Origin: an uncultured Myxococcales bacterium
GTDB lineage: Bacteria > Myxococcota_A > UBA9042 > DTJE01
DNA length: 64,000 nucleotides
Direction of reading: 5' to 3'
NCBI GenBank assembly: GCA_903857665.1
Contig: CAIOFV010000104.1
Span: forward strand, 50,353-114,352
A program made the translations under genes and the position numbers. Of this stretch, positions 1-8,908 are shown piece by piece. The notes beneath the pieces were generated by a model. That model searched no databases. It worked only from the letters and a program-made list of their open reading frames with translations, and was not told the origin of the DNA. Position 1 is the stretch's first letter. Each line of letters begins with the position of its first letter.

Positions 1-1
1 G

Positions 2-298
2 CAGTGCGACGGCGCCATGCGGTCGGTGATGCGCATCGACCCGCTGGCCGACAAACTGGCGGCGTTCGGCGCCGAGGTGGTGTCGGTGGACGGGCACGAC
101 CTCGAGGCGCTGTACGAGGCGGGCCTGACGCCCCACGCCGGGAAGCCGCTGGTGGTGCTGTGCGAAACCGACCCCTGCCGGGGCGTCCCGGAACTGCGGA
201 ACCTCGCCGGGAAGCTGCACTACGTCCGGATCAAGAACGACGCGGAGCGGCAGCGCTACGAGGCCATCCTCGCCACCTTCGGCCCGGCGGTGGAGTGA
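2..298 (+). CDS. Transketolase, N-terminal (TPP-binding) subunit, 3' end only
   Basis: This reading frame enters from the left window edge and ends at TGA 296-298, so only the last 98 residues are visible. The segment IDPLADKLAAFGAEVVSVDG followed by HDLEAL matches the conserved 'EPLADKWRAFGW-V--VDGHD' block at the end of the TPP-binding half of transketolase. The next gene begins 2 bp later and encodes the pyrimidine-binding half, so the two form one split transketolase. The usual KGKGVSFME-type stretch near the C-terminus is replaced by ETDPCRGVPELR, which suggests a divergent subfamily. The start codon and the TPP-diphosphate motif lie outside the window. The substrate cannot be told from this fragment. 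Confidence 0.8.
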   Translation, partial: QCDGAMRSVMRIDPLADKLAAFGAEVVSVDGHDLEALYEAGLTPHAGKPLVVLCETDPCRGVPELRNLAGKLHYVRIKNDAERQRYEAILATFGPAVE

Positions 299-300
299 CC

Positions 301-1308
301 ATGGACATCCATTCCCAGGCCCATGCCCGGAACCTGAAGAAGTTCGGCGCGGAGCATCCCGAGGTGCTGGTGCTGACCGCCGACCTGTCGGAGTCGTGCG
401 AAACCGGGTACTTCCGCGATACGTTCCGGGACCGCTTCATCACCTGCGGCGTGTCCGAGCAGAACATGATGAGCATCGCCGGGGGGCTGGCGCGCGAAGG
501 GTTCATTCCCTTCGTGCACACCTTCGGCGTGTTCATCTACCGGCGCGCGCTGGACCAGATCGCCATGTCCATCGCGTACCCGAACCTTCCGGTGAAGATG
601 TTCGCCTTCCTGCCCGGGATCATGACGCCGGGCGGCGCGACCCACCAGGCCATCGACGACGTGGCGGTGATGCGGGCGCTGCCCAACATGACGGTGCTGG
701 ACGTGGGCGATGTGACCGAAATCGAAAGCGTGCTGGACCTGGCCTGCGCCATCGACGGGCCGGTGTACATCCGGATGCTGCGGGGCGAGGTGCCGCGCCT
801 GTTCCCGGCCGACGAGCCGATGCGGCTGGACACCCCGCGCGTGCTGTCCGCGGGAACCGACGTGGTGGTCGTGACGTCCAGCATCTGCACCGAGGAGGCG
901 CTGCGGGCGACCGCGGCGCTGCGGGCGAAGGGCGTTTCCGTGGGGCACGTGCACGTGTCCACGTTGAAGCCGTTCACGCTGTCGAAGATCGCCGACGTGC
1001 TGGGCGCCGCGAAGCACGGCATCGTCACCATGGAAAACCACACGGTCGTCGGGGGCCTGGGCGCCATCGTCGGCGAGCAGATGACGGACGTTGGTTTGCG
1101 GCGGCGGCTGGTGAAGCTGGGCCTGCAGGACACGTTCGCGCACGGGGCCAGCCGGCGCTACCTGGCGCGGGAGTACCGCATCGACGCCATCGCGCTGGTC
1201 GAGGAGGTCGAAGGGCTGATGGGGACCCGGTTCGGAATCACCGAGGGGGACCTTGCCAAAGTCCGGATCGAGGCCATTCATTCAAGTTCCAAGGCCGAAG
1301 CCTTGTGA
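301..1308 (+). CDS. Transketolase, C-terminal (pyrimidine-binding) subunit
   Basis: 335 residues. It begins at ATG 301, 2 bp after the first subunit, with GGAG at 293-296 as ribosome site; the open frame extends further upstream but that part is antisense-like and overlaps the first subunit. Residues 1-165 form the transketolase pyrimidine-binding domain; the segment CGVSEQNMMSIAGGLA carries the glutamate that activates the thiamine ring. Residues 185-310 match the transketolase C-terminal domain. Together with the upstream subunit it should transfer a two-carbon ketol unit. A split two-gene form of about 335 residues is common in bacteria and archaea and often serves specialised sugar or secondary metabolism rather than the main pentose phosphate pathway. 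Sulfhydrylase genes follow, which may hint at the product's fate (inference). Confidence 0.88.
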   Translation: MDIHSQAHARNLKKFGAEHPEVLVLTADLSESCETGYFRDTFRDRFITCGVSEQNMMSIAGGLAREGFIPFVHTFGVFIYRRALDQIAMSIAYPNLPVKMFAFLPGIMTPGGATHQAIDDVAVMRALPNMTVLDVGDVTEIESVLDLACAIDGPVYIRMLRGEVPRLFPADEPMRLDTPRVLSAGTDVVVVTSSICTEEALRATAALRAKGVSVGHVHVSTLKPFTLSKIADVLGAAKHGIVTMENHTVVGGLGAIVGEQMTDVGLRRRLVKLGLQDTFAHGASRRYLAREYRIDAIALVEEVEGLMGTRFGITEGDLAKVRIEAIHSSSKAEAL

Positions 1309-1324
1309 CACCCTGGAGGAAACG

Positions 1325-2617
1325 ATGCCCAAGTACCGCTTTGAAACGCTGGCCCTGCACGCCGGCCAGGTGCCGGACCCCGTGACGCTGTCGCGGGCGG
1401 TGCCGATCCACCGGACCAGCTCGTTCGTGTTCAAGAGCACCGAGCACGCGTCGAACCTGTTCGCGCTGAAGGAATTGGGGAACATCTACACGCGCCTGGG
1501 CAACCCGACCACCGACGTGCTGGAGCAGCGGGTGGCGGCGCTGGAGGGCGGCGAGGCGGCGGTCGCGGTCGCGTCCGGCACGTCGGCCATCCACTACGCC
1601 ATCCTGACGCTGGCCCAGCAGGGCGACGAAATCGTCAGCGCCGCGAACCTGTACGGCGGCACCTACACGATGTTCGACTCGATCCTCCCGCAGATGGGGA
1701 TCCACGTGCGGTTCGCCGACCACCGGGACCCGGCCTCCTTCGAGCGGTTGGTCACGCCGAAGACCCGCGCCTTCTTCATCGAAACGATCGGCAACCCGGT
1801 GCTGGACGTGACCGACATCGAGGCCATCGCGGCGGTGGCCCACGCCCACAAGATCCCGCTGATCGTGGACGGCACCTTCACCACGCCGTACCTGTTGCGG
1901 GCCATCGACCACGGCGCCGACATCGTGATCAACTCGCTGACGAAATGGATCGGCGGGCATGGCACCGGCATCGGCGGCATCATCGTGGACTCGGGGCGGT
2001 TCGACTGGGTCGCGTCGGGCAACCCCCTGATGAACCAGCCCGACCCGAACTACCACGGCCTGCGCTGGGCGTGCGACCTGCCCGGGCCGCTGGCGCCCAT
2101 CGCGTTCGCGCTGCGGGTGCGGACGGTGCCGCTGCGGAACCTGGGCGCCTGCATCAGCCCGGACAATTCCTGGATCTTCCTGCAGGGGCTGGAAACGCTG
2201 CCGTTGCGGATGGAGCGCCACTCGGCGAACGGGCTGGCGGTTGCTGGTTGGCTGAAGAAGGACCCGCGTGTCGCCTGGGTCCGGTACCCCGGCCTGGAAG
2301 ACGACCCGACGTACCCGACCGCTCGCAAGTACCTGAAGAACGGGTTCGGCGGCATGGTGGTGTTCGGGGCGGCCAGCGGGTTCGCCGGCGCGGTCAAGCT
2401 GATCGACGGCATCAAGCTGTTTTCGCACCTCGCCAACGTGGGGGATGCCAAGAGCCTGATCCTTCATCCGGCCAGCACCAGCCACAGCCAGTTGACCGAG
2501 GAGCAGCAGCGGGCCGGGGGGCTCACGCCGGACCTCATCCGCCTGTCGATCGGCATCGAGCACATCGACGACATCATCGGCGCGCTGGACGAGGGATTGT
2601 CCCGCGCGTCCCGGTAG
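1325..2617 (+). CDS. metY: O-acetylhomoserine aminocarboxypropyltransferase (sulfhydrylase)
   Basis: 430 residues, a full-length Cys/Met-metabolism PLP enzyme. The start is ATG 1325 with GGAGG 8-9 bp upstream; a longer in-frame extension would overlap the transketolase gene and has no ribosome site. Family landmarks: the N-terminal FETLALHAGQ, tyrosine and arginine of YTRLGNPTTD, SGTSAIHYA, the aspartate of IVDGTF that contacts the PLP ring, and the lysine of NSLTKWIGGHG that forms the internal aldimine. The length and the GNPLMNQPDPNYHGL region favour MetY over cystathionine gamma-synthase or gamma-lyase. It makes homocysteine from O-acetylhomoserine and sulfide in the cytoplasm. It lies 16 bp after the transketolase genes and probably shares their transcript. 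Confidence 0.9.
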   Translation: MPKYRFETLALHAGQVPDPVTLSRAVPIHRTSSFVFKSTEHASNLFALKELGNIYTRLGNPTTDVLEQRVAALEGGEAAVAVASGTSAIHYAILTLAQQGDEIVSAANLYGGTYTMFDSILPQMGIHVRFADHRDPASFERLVTPKTRAFFIETIGNPVLDVTDIEAIAAVAHAHKIPLIVDGTFTTPYLLRAIDHGADIVINSLTKWIGGHGTGIGGIIVDSGRFDWVASGNPLMNQPDPNYHGLRWACDLPGPLAPIAFALRVRTVPLRNLGACISPDNSWIFLQGLETLPLRMERHSANGLAVAGWLKKDPRVAWVRYPGLEDDPTYPTARKYLKNGFGGMVVFGAASGFAGAVKLIDGIKLFSHLANVGDAKSLILHPASTSHSQLTEEQQRAGGLTPDLIRLSIGIEHIDDIIGALDEGLSRASR

Positions 2618-2642
2618 TTGTCTGAATAGTTGATGCAGATGA

Positions 2643-2671
2643 TTGACAAACTCAAGTTGGATTGATATCTT
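2643..2671 (+). promoter_or_regulatory. Sigma-70-type promoter of cysK
   Basis: TTGACA (2643-2648), 17 bp, TATCTT (2666-2671), with the start predicted near 2678 and the cysK ATG at 2725. It sits in a 60-bp AT-rich island (about 2615-2675) that stands out from the G+C-rich surroundings. TTGTC (2618-2622) and GACAA (2645-2649) form a spaced inverted pair that could be an operator, for example for a cysteine-responsive repressor; that part is speculation. Confidence 0.6.
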
Positions 2672-2724
2672 CTGATTGGACGCGGGGAAGCCCGGTCGTT
2701 TCCACCTGACGAGGAGAACCTGGA

Positions 2725-3696
2725 ATGGCACGGATCTTCGAGGACAACAGCCTGAGCATCGGCAACACCCCCCTGGTGCGGATCAACCGGATCACGCACG
2801 GCTTCCCGGCGACGGTCGTGGCCAAGATCGAGGGGCGCAACCCGGCGGGCTCGGTCAAGTGCCGCGTCGGCGCGGCCCTGATCCAGGACGCGGAGAAGCG
2901 CGGGATCCTGAAGCCGGGCTCCCGGGACGTCACCATCGTGGAACCGACCAGCGGCAACACCGGGATCGCGCTGGCATTCGTCGCAGCATCGCGCGGGTAC
3001 CCGCTGATCCTGACGATGCCCGAGACGATGTCCATCGAGCGGCGCAAGATGCTGGCCGCCTTCGGGGCCACGCTGGTGCTGACGGAGGGCCCGAAGGGCA
3101 TGAAGGGCTCCATCGCCAAGGCCGAGGAGATCGTCGCCTCGGACCCCTCGAAGCATTACATGCCGCAGCAGTTCAAGAACCCGGCCAACCCCGACGTGCA
3201 CTTCCGGACCACCGGCCCGGAGATCTGGAACGACACGGACGGGAAGATCGACATCCTGGTGTCCGGCGTGGGCACGGGCGGCACGATCACCGGCATCTCC
3301 CGCTACATCAAGGAAGCGAAGGGGAAGGCGATCACGTCCGTGGCGGTCGAGCCGATCCACTCGCCGATCCTGACGCAGATCCGCGCAGGCCTGCCGATCC
3401 AGCCCGGCCCGCACAAGATCCAGGGCATCGGAGCGGGGTTCAAGCCGGACGTGCTGGATCTGGGCCTGGTGGACCAGGTCGCGACGGTGTCGAACGATGA
3501 GGCCGTCGACTATGCGCGGCGCCTGCATGTCGAGGAGGGCATCACCACCGGGATCTCGGGCGGCGCTGCGATGGCGGCCGCGGCGCGGTTGGCCAAGGAC
3601 CCGGCCAACGCCGGGAAGCTGATCGTGGTCGTCCTTCCCGACTCCGGCGAGCGCTACCTCAGTTCGATCCTGTTCGAGGAGGCCCCGAAGGCGTAG
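2725..3696 (+). CDS. cysK: Cysteine synthase A (O-acetylserine sulfhydrylase)
   Basis: 323 residues, the normal CysK length. It starts at ATG 2725 after GAGGAGA. The PLP lysine is in [14 protein letters not shown]; the K-C-R form is that of E. coli CysK. The substrate loop TSGNTG, the phosphate-binding glycine loop [10 protein letters not shown], and the C-terminal PDSGERYLS that contacts the PLP nitrogen are all present. It makes cysteine from O-acetylserine and sulfide. It has its own promoter and follows metY by 107 bp, so two sulfide-fixing enzymes for cysteine and homocysteine are neighbours. No serine acetyltransferase gene is in view. Confidence 0.93.
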   Translation: MARIFEDNSLSIGNTPLVRINRITHGFPATVVAKIEGRNPAGSVKCRVGAALIQDAEKRGILKPGSRDVTIVEPTSGNTGIALAFVAASRGYPLILTMPETMSIERRKMLAAFGATLVLTEGPKGMKGSIAKAEEIVASDPSKHYMPQQFKNPANPDVHFRTTGPEIWNDTDGKIDILVSGVGTGGTITGISRYIKEAKGKAITSVAVEPIHSPILTQIRAGLPIQPGPHKIQGIGAGFKPDVLDLGLVDQVATVSNDEAVDYARRLHVEEGITTGISGGAAMAAAARLAKDPANAGKLIVVVLPDSGERYLSSILFEEAPKA

Positions 3697-3772
3697 GACC
3701 ATCGTCAGGCCGCCCGGCACGCATTCCCCCCCCGGTACCGACATAGAACATCATTCAGCACTCGAATGTACC

Positions 3773-3810
3773 TTGACTGCCCGGCTGTGACTGCTACCCT
3801 GGGGGCAGTC
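3773..3810 (+). promoter_or_regulatory. Probable promoter with GACTGC repeats upstream of sensor kinase
   Basis: TTGACT (3773-3778), 16 bp, TACCCT (3795-3800). Three copies of the GACTGC hexamer occur here: inside the -35 region (3775-3780), at 3789-3794, and inverted as GCAGTC at 3805-3810. The last two can form a 6-bp stem flanking the -10 box, which would suit an operator. The predicted transcript start is about 90 bp before the kinase start codon. The 200-bp gap 3697-3896 holds nothing else recognisable. Confidence 0.4.
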
Positions 3811-3896
3811 GCCAACCAGAATCTACTATGTCCGCCCGTGGGAACTGCGTTTCCTCGGGACGCATGGAATGACGATTCTGTGACCCGGAGGGCATC

Positions 3897-5102
3897 TTGC
3901 ATACGGAAGAATCGATCCAGTCGCTTCGGCCGCCCCATGCGACGTGGTTCCTCCCGGCCCGGCGGGCATCACCCGCGGAACTCCACGCCACGGTGGTTGT
4001 CGCATGCGGCAGCCCCCTGCTCGACGCGGTCCTCCGCACGGTCGGGTGCATGGTCGTGGTGCTGAACCCCGAGCGGCAGATCGTGGCGGTCAACAGCGTG
4101 CTGCTGAAACACCTGGGGGTCGACGACCCCGAGTCGCTGCTGGGATTGCGGCCGGGCGAGGCGCTGGACTGCAGCCATGCGCAGGACGAGGGCGGCGGAT
4201 GCGGGACCTCCCGGGCCTGTACCAGTTGCGGGGCGGCCCTCGCGATCCTGATGGCCCAGCAGACCGGGGAAATCCACGAGCGGGAATGCCTGGTCAGCCT
4301 GCGTCGGGGCAAGGACCTGGCGGTCGAGTTCCGCGCGCGGGTCGTTCCGATCCAGGTGGAGGGCCGTGACCTGCTGGTCCTGTTGCTGCAGGACATCTGC
4401 GACGAAAAGAGGCGCCAGGCCCTGGAAAGCGTGTTCTTCCACGATCTGCGGAACACGCTGACCGGGCTGGTGGGATGCGCCGAGCTGCTGCACGAGGCAA
4501 ACCCGGAGCAGGTCGCCGGGCTTCTGCCGCTCATCGATACGTCGCTGCAACAGTTGCTGGAGGAGGTCGAATCCCAGCGGCTCCTGTCGCTGACCGAAAC
4601 GAACGAGTACCGACCGGTCGCCATCCAGGGTTCCGCGGCGGCCCTGCTGGACGAGGTGGCCGCGGTGCTGAGGGGTCACCGGGTCGCCGACGGCCGGAGG
4701 CTGTTCGTGGTCCCGCCGTCGGCGGACCTGCAACTGTCCACCGACGTGGTGCTGCTGCGCCGGGTCTTGATCAACATGGGCAAGAACGCCCTGGAGGGCA
4801 CGCCGGTCGGCGGCGAGGCGAGGATGGGATTCCAGCCCGCCGGCCCGGACGTCATCGAGTGGCTGGCCTGGAACGAGGCGTACATCCTGCCGGAGGTGGC
4901 GGTCCGCGTGTTCCAGCGCTCGTTTTCGACGAAGGGCCAGAAGGGCCGGGGTCTTGGAACGTACGGGATGCGCCTGCTGGGCGAGCGCTACCTGGGCGGC
5001 CGGGTCACGTTCAGCACGTCTCCTTCCGAGGGGACCTCCTTCCATTTCCGGCACCCGCTGACGCTGCCAGCGTCGGACTCCGTCGATGGAGCCAGTGCCT
5101 GA
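3897..5102 (+). CDS. Soluble sensor histidine kinase with Cys-rich PAS domain
   Basis: 401 residues. It starts at TTG 3897 with GGAGG at 3887-3891. Residues 40-165 look like a PAS domain that contains a cysteine cluster: [12 protein letters not shown] followed by CTSCG, residues about 92-112. The H box is [11 protein letters not shown] (about 180-190), the N box NMGKNALEG (about 292), and the G2 loop [20 protein letters not shown] (about 350). The first glycine box normally reads DxGxG, but here the equivalent stretch is [20 protein letters not shown], so the aspartate that contacts adenine is replaced by asparagine. No membrane segment, so it acts in the cytoplasm. The cysteines suggest redox or metal sensing (inference). 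No response regulator is adjacent. Confidence 0.75.
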   Translation: MHTEESIQSLRPPHATWFLPARRASPAELHATVVVACGSPLLDAVLRTVGCMVVVLNPERQIVAVNSVLLKHLGVDDPESLLGLRPGEALDCSHAQDEGGGCGTSRACTSCGAALAILMAQQTGEIHERECLVSLRRGKDLAVEFRARVVPIQVEGRDLLVLLLQDICDEKRRQALESVFFHDLRNTLTGLVGCAELLHEANPEQVAGLLPLIDTSLQQLLEEVESQRLLSLTETNEYRPVAIQGSAAALLDEVAAVLRGHRVADGRRLFVVPPSADLQLSTDVVLLRRVLINMGKNALEGTPVGGEARMGFQPAGPDVIEWLAWNEAYILPEVAVRVFQRSFSTKGQKGRGLGTYGMRLLGERYLGGRVTFSTSPSEGTSFHFRHPLTLPASDSVDGASA

Positions 5103-5181
5103 AGGCCGGGGACCTGTCCCTGGAACTCATGGCGGCTGCGCTCTGTCGGTGCGGGTGTCGGGATGGTTCGCATCGGCCGGG

Positions 5182-6249
5182 TCAGGGCGTTCCGGCGAGT
5201 CGGTCGCGGAAGTCCTCGTAGATCGCTTCGCCGGGTGTGATCGCGAGTGCGCGGTCGATGGCCTGGCGGGCCTCGGAACGGTCGCCCGCCTTCACCGCCA
5301 GCACCGCCACCAGCCACTGGTTGCCGTCGTCCGTCGGGGCCAGGCGCGCGGCCTCGCGGGCCAACGCCAGCCCGGTCGCGGCGTCGCCGCCGGTCATCCA
5401 GAGGAACTCGGCGCGAACGGCGAGGGGTTCCGGTCGGCCCGGCGCATCGGATTGCAGGGCGTCGAGGTACCGGGCGGCCTGTTCCGGCCGGCCCGAGGCG
5501 TGGAGCATCATCGCGGTCCAGTAGGCGAAGCCCCACCGGGCGCGCGGGTCGGCAGCGCGGGCCGCCCCTTCCTGGAAGAAGGGCAGGGCTGCGGCCGGGT
5601 CGCCCTTCGCGCGGGCCTGGAATCGACCCAGTACGCGGGTGGCGTCGCGCCAGGCCCCGATGCGATCCTCGGGGTCCAGCGCGCGGGCACGCTCCAGCAG
5701 GCGGATCCCCTCGGCCTCGTCCCCCCGGGCGATCAGGTCGGCGCCGGCGGCTGCGGCCACCGCCGGGTCGTCCGGGGCGGCCGCGGCGCGGGCCTTCGGG
5801 TCGGACGTGGCGGACCCTCCACGGACCGCGTCGGCGACGGCGGTCGCATAGGAATCGACGTCGTCGTAGCCTTCGATGCGACCGCGCACCGTTCCGTCGG
5901 GATCGAGGATCAGCGTCGTCGGCAGGCCCAGCACGCGGTAGCGTCGGGCGACCGACTGCCCCTCGGGGGTGTCGAAGTCCACCCGGCCCGCCACCAGCGA
6001 GGCCGTCGGCAACCGGCCCGCGTTGCGGTCGAACACGTCCCGTTCCAGCGCGTGGCACGTCGGGCACCAGGACGCCCCGACCTCCACCAGCGCCAGCCGC
6101 CCTTCGGTCCTGGCGGCGGCGAGGGCCTCCGCCAATCCCCCCGGGTGCCATTGCCAGCGTGCGGGGCCAGGGGAGTCCTTCCGGCAGCCGGACGAGGCCA
6201 GCGTGGCCACGCCGACTGCCAGCAGGATCGCCGTTGTCCATCGGGCCAT
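5182..6249 (-). CDS. Thioredoxin-fold lipoprotein with C-terminal TPR repeats
   Basis: 355 residues, ATG at 6249 with GAGG upstream. The signal sequence ends in a lipobox (ASSGC, C22). Residues 30-145 form a thioredoxin fold with the redox motif WCPTC (C62, C65) and the cis-proline region [14 protein letters not shown]. Residues 150-350 carry helical TPR-like repeats (for example [20 protein letters not shown] and [19 protein letters not shown]). It is probably anchored to a membrane facing the periplasm and acts as a thiol-disulfide reductase or reductant carrier. It stands alone on the minus strand, convergent with the sensor kinase (79 bp between stops) and divergent from proB (145 bp). 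A TATCCT sequence upstream (minus strand, near 6268) could be its -10 box. Confidence 0.82.
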   Translation of the reverse strand: MARWTTAILLAVGVATLASSGCRKDSPGPARWQWHPGGLAEALAAARTEGRLALVEVGASWCPTCHALERDVFDRNAGRLPTASLVAGRVDFDTPEGQSVARRYRVLGLPTTLILDPDGTVRGRIEGYDDVDSYATAVADAVRGGSATSDPKARAAAAPDDPAVAAAAGADLIARGDEAEGIRLLERARALDPEDRIGAWRDATRVLGRFQARAKGDPAAALPFFQEGAARAADPRARWGFAYWTAMMLHASGRPEQAARYLDALQSDAPGRPEPLAVRAEFLWMTGGDAATGLALAREAARLAPTDDGNQWLVAVLAVKAGDRSEARQAIDRALAITPGEAIYEDFRDRLAGTP

Positions 6250-6394
6250 CGGAACCTCGCCGGTGCGCCGGGGAAGGATAGCGCAGGGCACCACGCGCAA
6301 CCAGGAGGCGCCGTCACAACGGCCCGAAACGGTGCCGAACCTCGCAGGAATCCCCCCTGCATGGTAGGGTTTTGGCGCTTCCGGAGAGCACGAA

Positions 6395-7573
6395 ATGGCG
6401 AGGAAGGACGGACGGGGCGACCTGCTGGCGGGCGACGGGATCCACCGGGTGGTGGTCAAACTGGGTTCATCGACGCTGACCCACCCGCGCCGGGGCCTGC
6501 GCGAGGAGGTCATCGGCGAGGTGGCCGAGCAGGTGGCCAGCCTGATCGAGTCGCGGGGCCTGTCGTTCGTGGTGGTGTCGTCGGGCGCCATCGCGTCGGG
6601 GCGGAAGTTGCTGGGGCTGACCGGCCGACCCAGCCTGGCGCAGAAGCAGGCCGCGGCGGCGGTGGGCCAGCCGGTGCTGATGGAGGCGTGGTCACGGGCC
6701 CTGGGGCGGCGCGGGCTGCGGACGGGCCAGGTGCTGCTGACCCACGAGGACTTCGCGGACCGGCGGCGGTACGTCAACGCGAAGACCACGTTCGAAATGC
6801 TGCTGGCGTCCGGCATCGTGCCGATCGTCAACGAGAACGACACGGTCGCCACGGCGGAAATCCGGATGGGCGACAACGACCAGCTCGCCGCCCTGGTGGC
6901 GCACCTGGTCGGGGCGGACCTGCTGGTGCTGATGACCGACAGCGACGGGCTGTTCACGGCGGATCCCCACAAGGATCCGGGCGCGGTTCGCATTCCCCTG
7001 CTGGACCGGGTGGACGAGGCAGCCCTGGGTCGCGCGCACGGGACCCGCGAGGGATCGCCGGGCAGCGGCGGGATGTCGTCGAAGCTGAAGGCGGCCCGCC
7101 TGGCGTCGTCGCTGGGAGTGCCCGCGGTGATCATCCGCGGCGACATCGAGCGGCGCATGGAGGACGTGCTGGCCGGCAAGGACGTGGGGACGTACGTGCC
7201 GCCGGCCTTGGGCGTCCGGCCCTCGGGGCGGAAGCTGTGGATCGCCGCAGCGGGTCGTCCCCGGGGCACGCTGACCATCGACGAGGGCGCTGCCCGCGTG
7301 CTGCGGGAGGACGGCCGCAGCCTGCTGCCGGCCGGCATCACCGCCGTGTCGGGGGACTTCCGTCCCGGCGACGTGGTGGCGATCCTGGACCCCGAGGGGC
7401 GGGTCGTCGCGCGCGGGGTTTCGGGATGGCCCGCGGACGAGGTGACCCGGGCGATGGGGCGGCGGACCGCGGACCTGGGCGACCTGGCAGAACGGGGGCT
7501 GTCGCCGGAAGTGATCCATCGCGACGACCTGACCCTGCTGGCCGGCGACGAACCGGAGGGAGGCTCGCCATGA
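6395..7573 (+). CDS. proB: Glutamate 5-kinase with C-terminal PUA domain
   Basis: 392 residues, the usual size for the two-domain ProB. Residues 17-270 are an amino-acid kinase domain: [10 protein letters not shown] at the start, [13 protein letters not shown], the substrate loop [20 protein letters not shown], and the nucleotide loop [12 protein letters not shown]. Residues about 285-370 form a PUA domain. It phosphorylates glutamate in the first step of proline synthesis. ATG 6395 has GGAGAG upstream. The stop overlaps the proA start (ATGA at 7570-7573), so the two are translationally coupled, and the unstable product gamma-glutamyl phosphate is handed to the next enzyme. Confidence 0.95.
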   Translation: MARKDGRGDLLAGDGIHRVVVKLGSSTLTHPRRGLREEVIGEVAEQVASLIESRGLSFVVVSSGAIASGRKLLGLTGRPSLAQKQAAAAVGQPVLMEAWSRALGRRGLRTGQVLLTHEDFADRRRYVNAKTTFEMLLASGIVPIVNENDTVATAEIRMGDNDQLAALVAHLVGADLLVLMTDSDGLFTADPHKDPGAVRIPLLDRVDEAALGRAHGTREGSPGSGGMSSKLKAARLASSLGVPAVIIRGDIERRMEDVLAGKDVGTYVPPALGVRPSGRKLWIAAAGRPRGTLTIDEGAARVLREDGRSLLPAGITAVSGDFRPGDVVAILDPEGRVVARGVSGWPADEVTRAMGRRTADLGDLAERGLSPEVIHRDDLTLLAGDEPEGGSP

Positions 7574-8829
7574 GCGACATCCTCGAGCGCGTGACGACCC
7601 TGTGCCGCGACGCGGCTGCGGCCTCGGCCGCCATCGCCCGGGCCGACACGGCGACCAAGGACGCGGCGCTGGCGGCGATGGCTGCGGGCCTCCGGGCCGG
7701 CGTCGCGACGCTGCTGGAGGCGAACGCCCGGGATCTCGACGCCGCGAGGGCGAAGGGCATTTCCGGCGCGATGCTGGACCGGCTGGCCCTGGACGCCAAA
7801 CGCGTCGAGGCGATGGCGTCGGGTCTGGACGAGGTGCGGGCGTTGCCGGATCCGGTGGGTGCGATGGACGGCCTGCGACGGCGGCCCAACGGTCTGCTGG
7901 TGGGGCGCATGCGCATCCCGCTGGGCGTGGTGGCGATGATCTACGAGGCGCGGCCCAACGTGACGGCCGATGCGGCGGGGCTGACCCTGAAGTCGGGAAA
8001 CGTGGCGATCCTGCGCGGCGGATCCGAGGCGTTCCACAGCAACGCGGCGATCGCCACGGTGCTGCGGGCGGCCCTGAAGGCGACGGGGCTTCCCGAGGCC
8101 GTGGTGTCCGTGATCGACACGCCGGACCGCGCCGCGGTGGACGCGCTGCTGACGATGGACACGTTCGTCGATCTGGTGATCCCGCGGGGCGGCGCCGGCC
8201 TGGTGCGGGCCGTGATGGAAAAGTCGCGCATCCCGGTGCTGGCCCACGCCGAGGGCGTCTGCCACGTCTTCGTGGACGCCGGCGCGGACCTCGCGGTGGC
8301 GACGGACATCGCGGTCAACGCCAAGGTCCAGCGGCCCGGGGTCTGCAACGCGATGGAAACCCTGCTGGTCCACGAGGCGATCGCGCCCGCCTTCCTGCCG
8401 GTCGTCGGGGCGCGCCTGCGCGAACACGGCGTCGAGCTGCGCGGCTGCGAACGGACCCGGGCGCTGCTGGCCGGCGTGACGCCCGCCACCGAGGACGACT
8501 GGGCCACGGAGTACCTGGACCTCATCCTGTCCGTGCGCGTCATCGACTCGCTGGACGAGGCCATCGCGCACATCCGGACCTACGGGTCGCGACACACCGA
8601 GGCCATCGTCACCCGCGACCACGGCAACGCGATGCGCTTCGTCCGCGAGGTCGATTCGTCCCTGGTCCTCGTCAACGCCTCGACGCGGTTCAACGACGGC
8701 AACCAGCTGGGCCTGGGGGCCGAGATCGGCATCAGCACCACCAAGATCCACGCCTTCGGCCCCATGGGGCTGGAGGAGCTGACCACCCGGAAGTTCGTCG
8801 CCTTCGGGGAGGGGCAGATCCGGACGTAG
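7570..8829 (+). CDS. proA: Gamma-glutamyl phosphate reductase
   Basis: 419 residues. The start ATG 7570 overlaps the proB stop by 4 bp; upstream open frame in the same phase is noncoding. It is an aldehyde-dehydrogenase-fold enzyme: [17 protein letters not shown] (about 116), [19 protein letters not shown], the catalytic cysteine in [15 protein letters not shown] (C259), and [20 protein letters not shown] with [17 protein letters not shown] near the C-terminus. It reduces gamma-glutamyl phosphate to glutamate-5-semialdehyde with NADPH. With proB it gives the first two steps of proline synthesis; proC is not in the window. Confidence 0.95.
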   Translation: MSDILERVTTLCRDAAAASAAIARADTATKDAALAAMAAGLRAGVATLLEANARDLDAARAKGISGAMLDRLALDAKRVEAMASGLDEVRALPDPVGAMDGLRRRPNGLLVGRMRIPLGVVAMIYEARPNVTADAAGLTLKSGNVAILRGGSEAFHSNAAIATVLRAALKATGLPEAVVSVIDTPDRAAVDALLTMDTFVDLVIPRGGAGLVRAVMEKSRIPVLAHAEGVCHVFVDAGADLAVATDIAVNAKVQRPGVCNAMETLLVHEAIAPAFLPVVGARLREHGVELRGCERTRALLAGVTPATEDDWATEYLDLILSVRVIDSLDEAIAHIRTYGSRHTEAIVTRDHGNAMRFVREVDSSLVLVNASTRFNDGNQLGLGAEIGISTTKIHAFGPMGLEELTTRKFVAFGEGQIRT

Positions 8830-8859
8830 ACTCTCCTCTTCTTCACTATTGTCGCGGGT

Positions 8860-8889
8860 TTGGCACCCATCGTAGGACCGGCCTAGGAT
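8860..8889 (+). promoter_or_regulatory. Promoter of the OmpA-like fusion gene
   Basis: TTGGCA (8860-8865), 18 bp, TAGGAT (8884-8889). The predicted start near 8896 leaves a leader of only about 13 nt before ATG 8909, and no clear Shine-Dalgarno sequence is present, so translation may be nearly leaderless. Confidence 0.5.
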
Positions 8890-8908
8890 CCCCTCGACGA
8901 CGTGCGCG

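Noticed and set aside
1253..1324. Upstream extension of metY
   Set aside because: It would overlap the transketolase gene, lacks a ribosome site and adds residues not found in the family.
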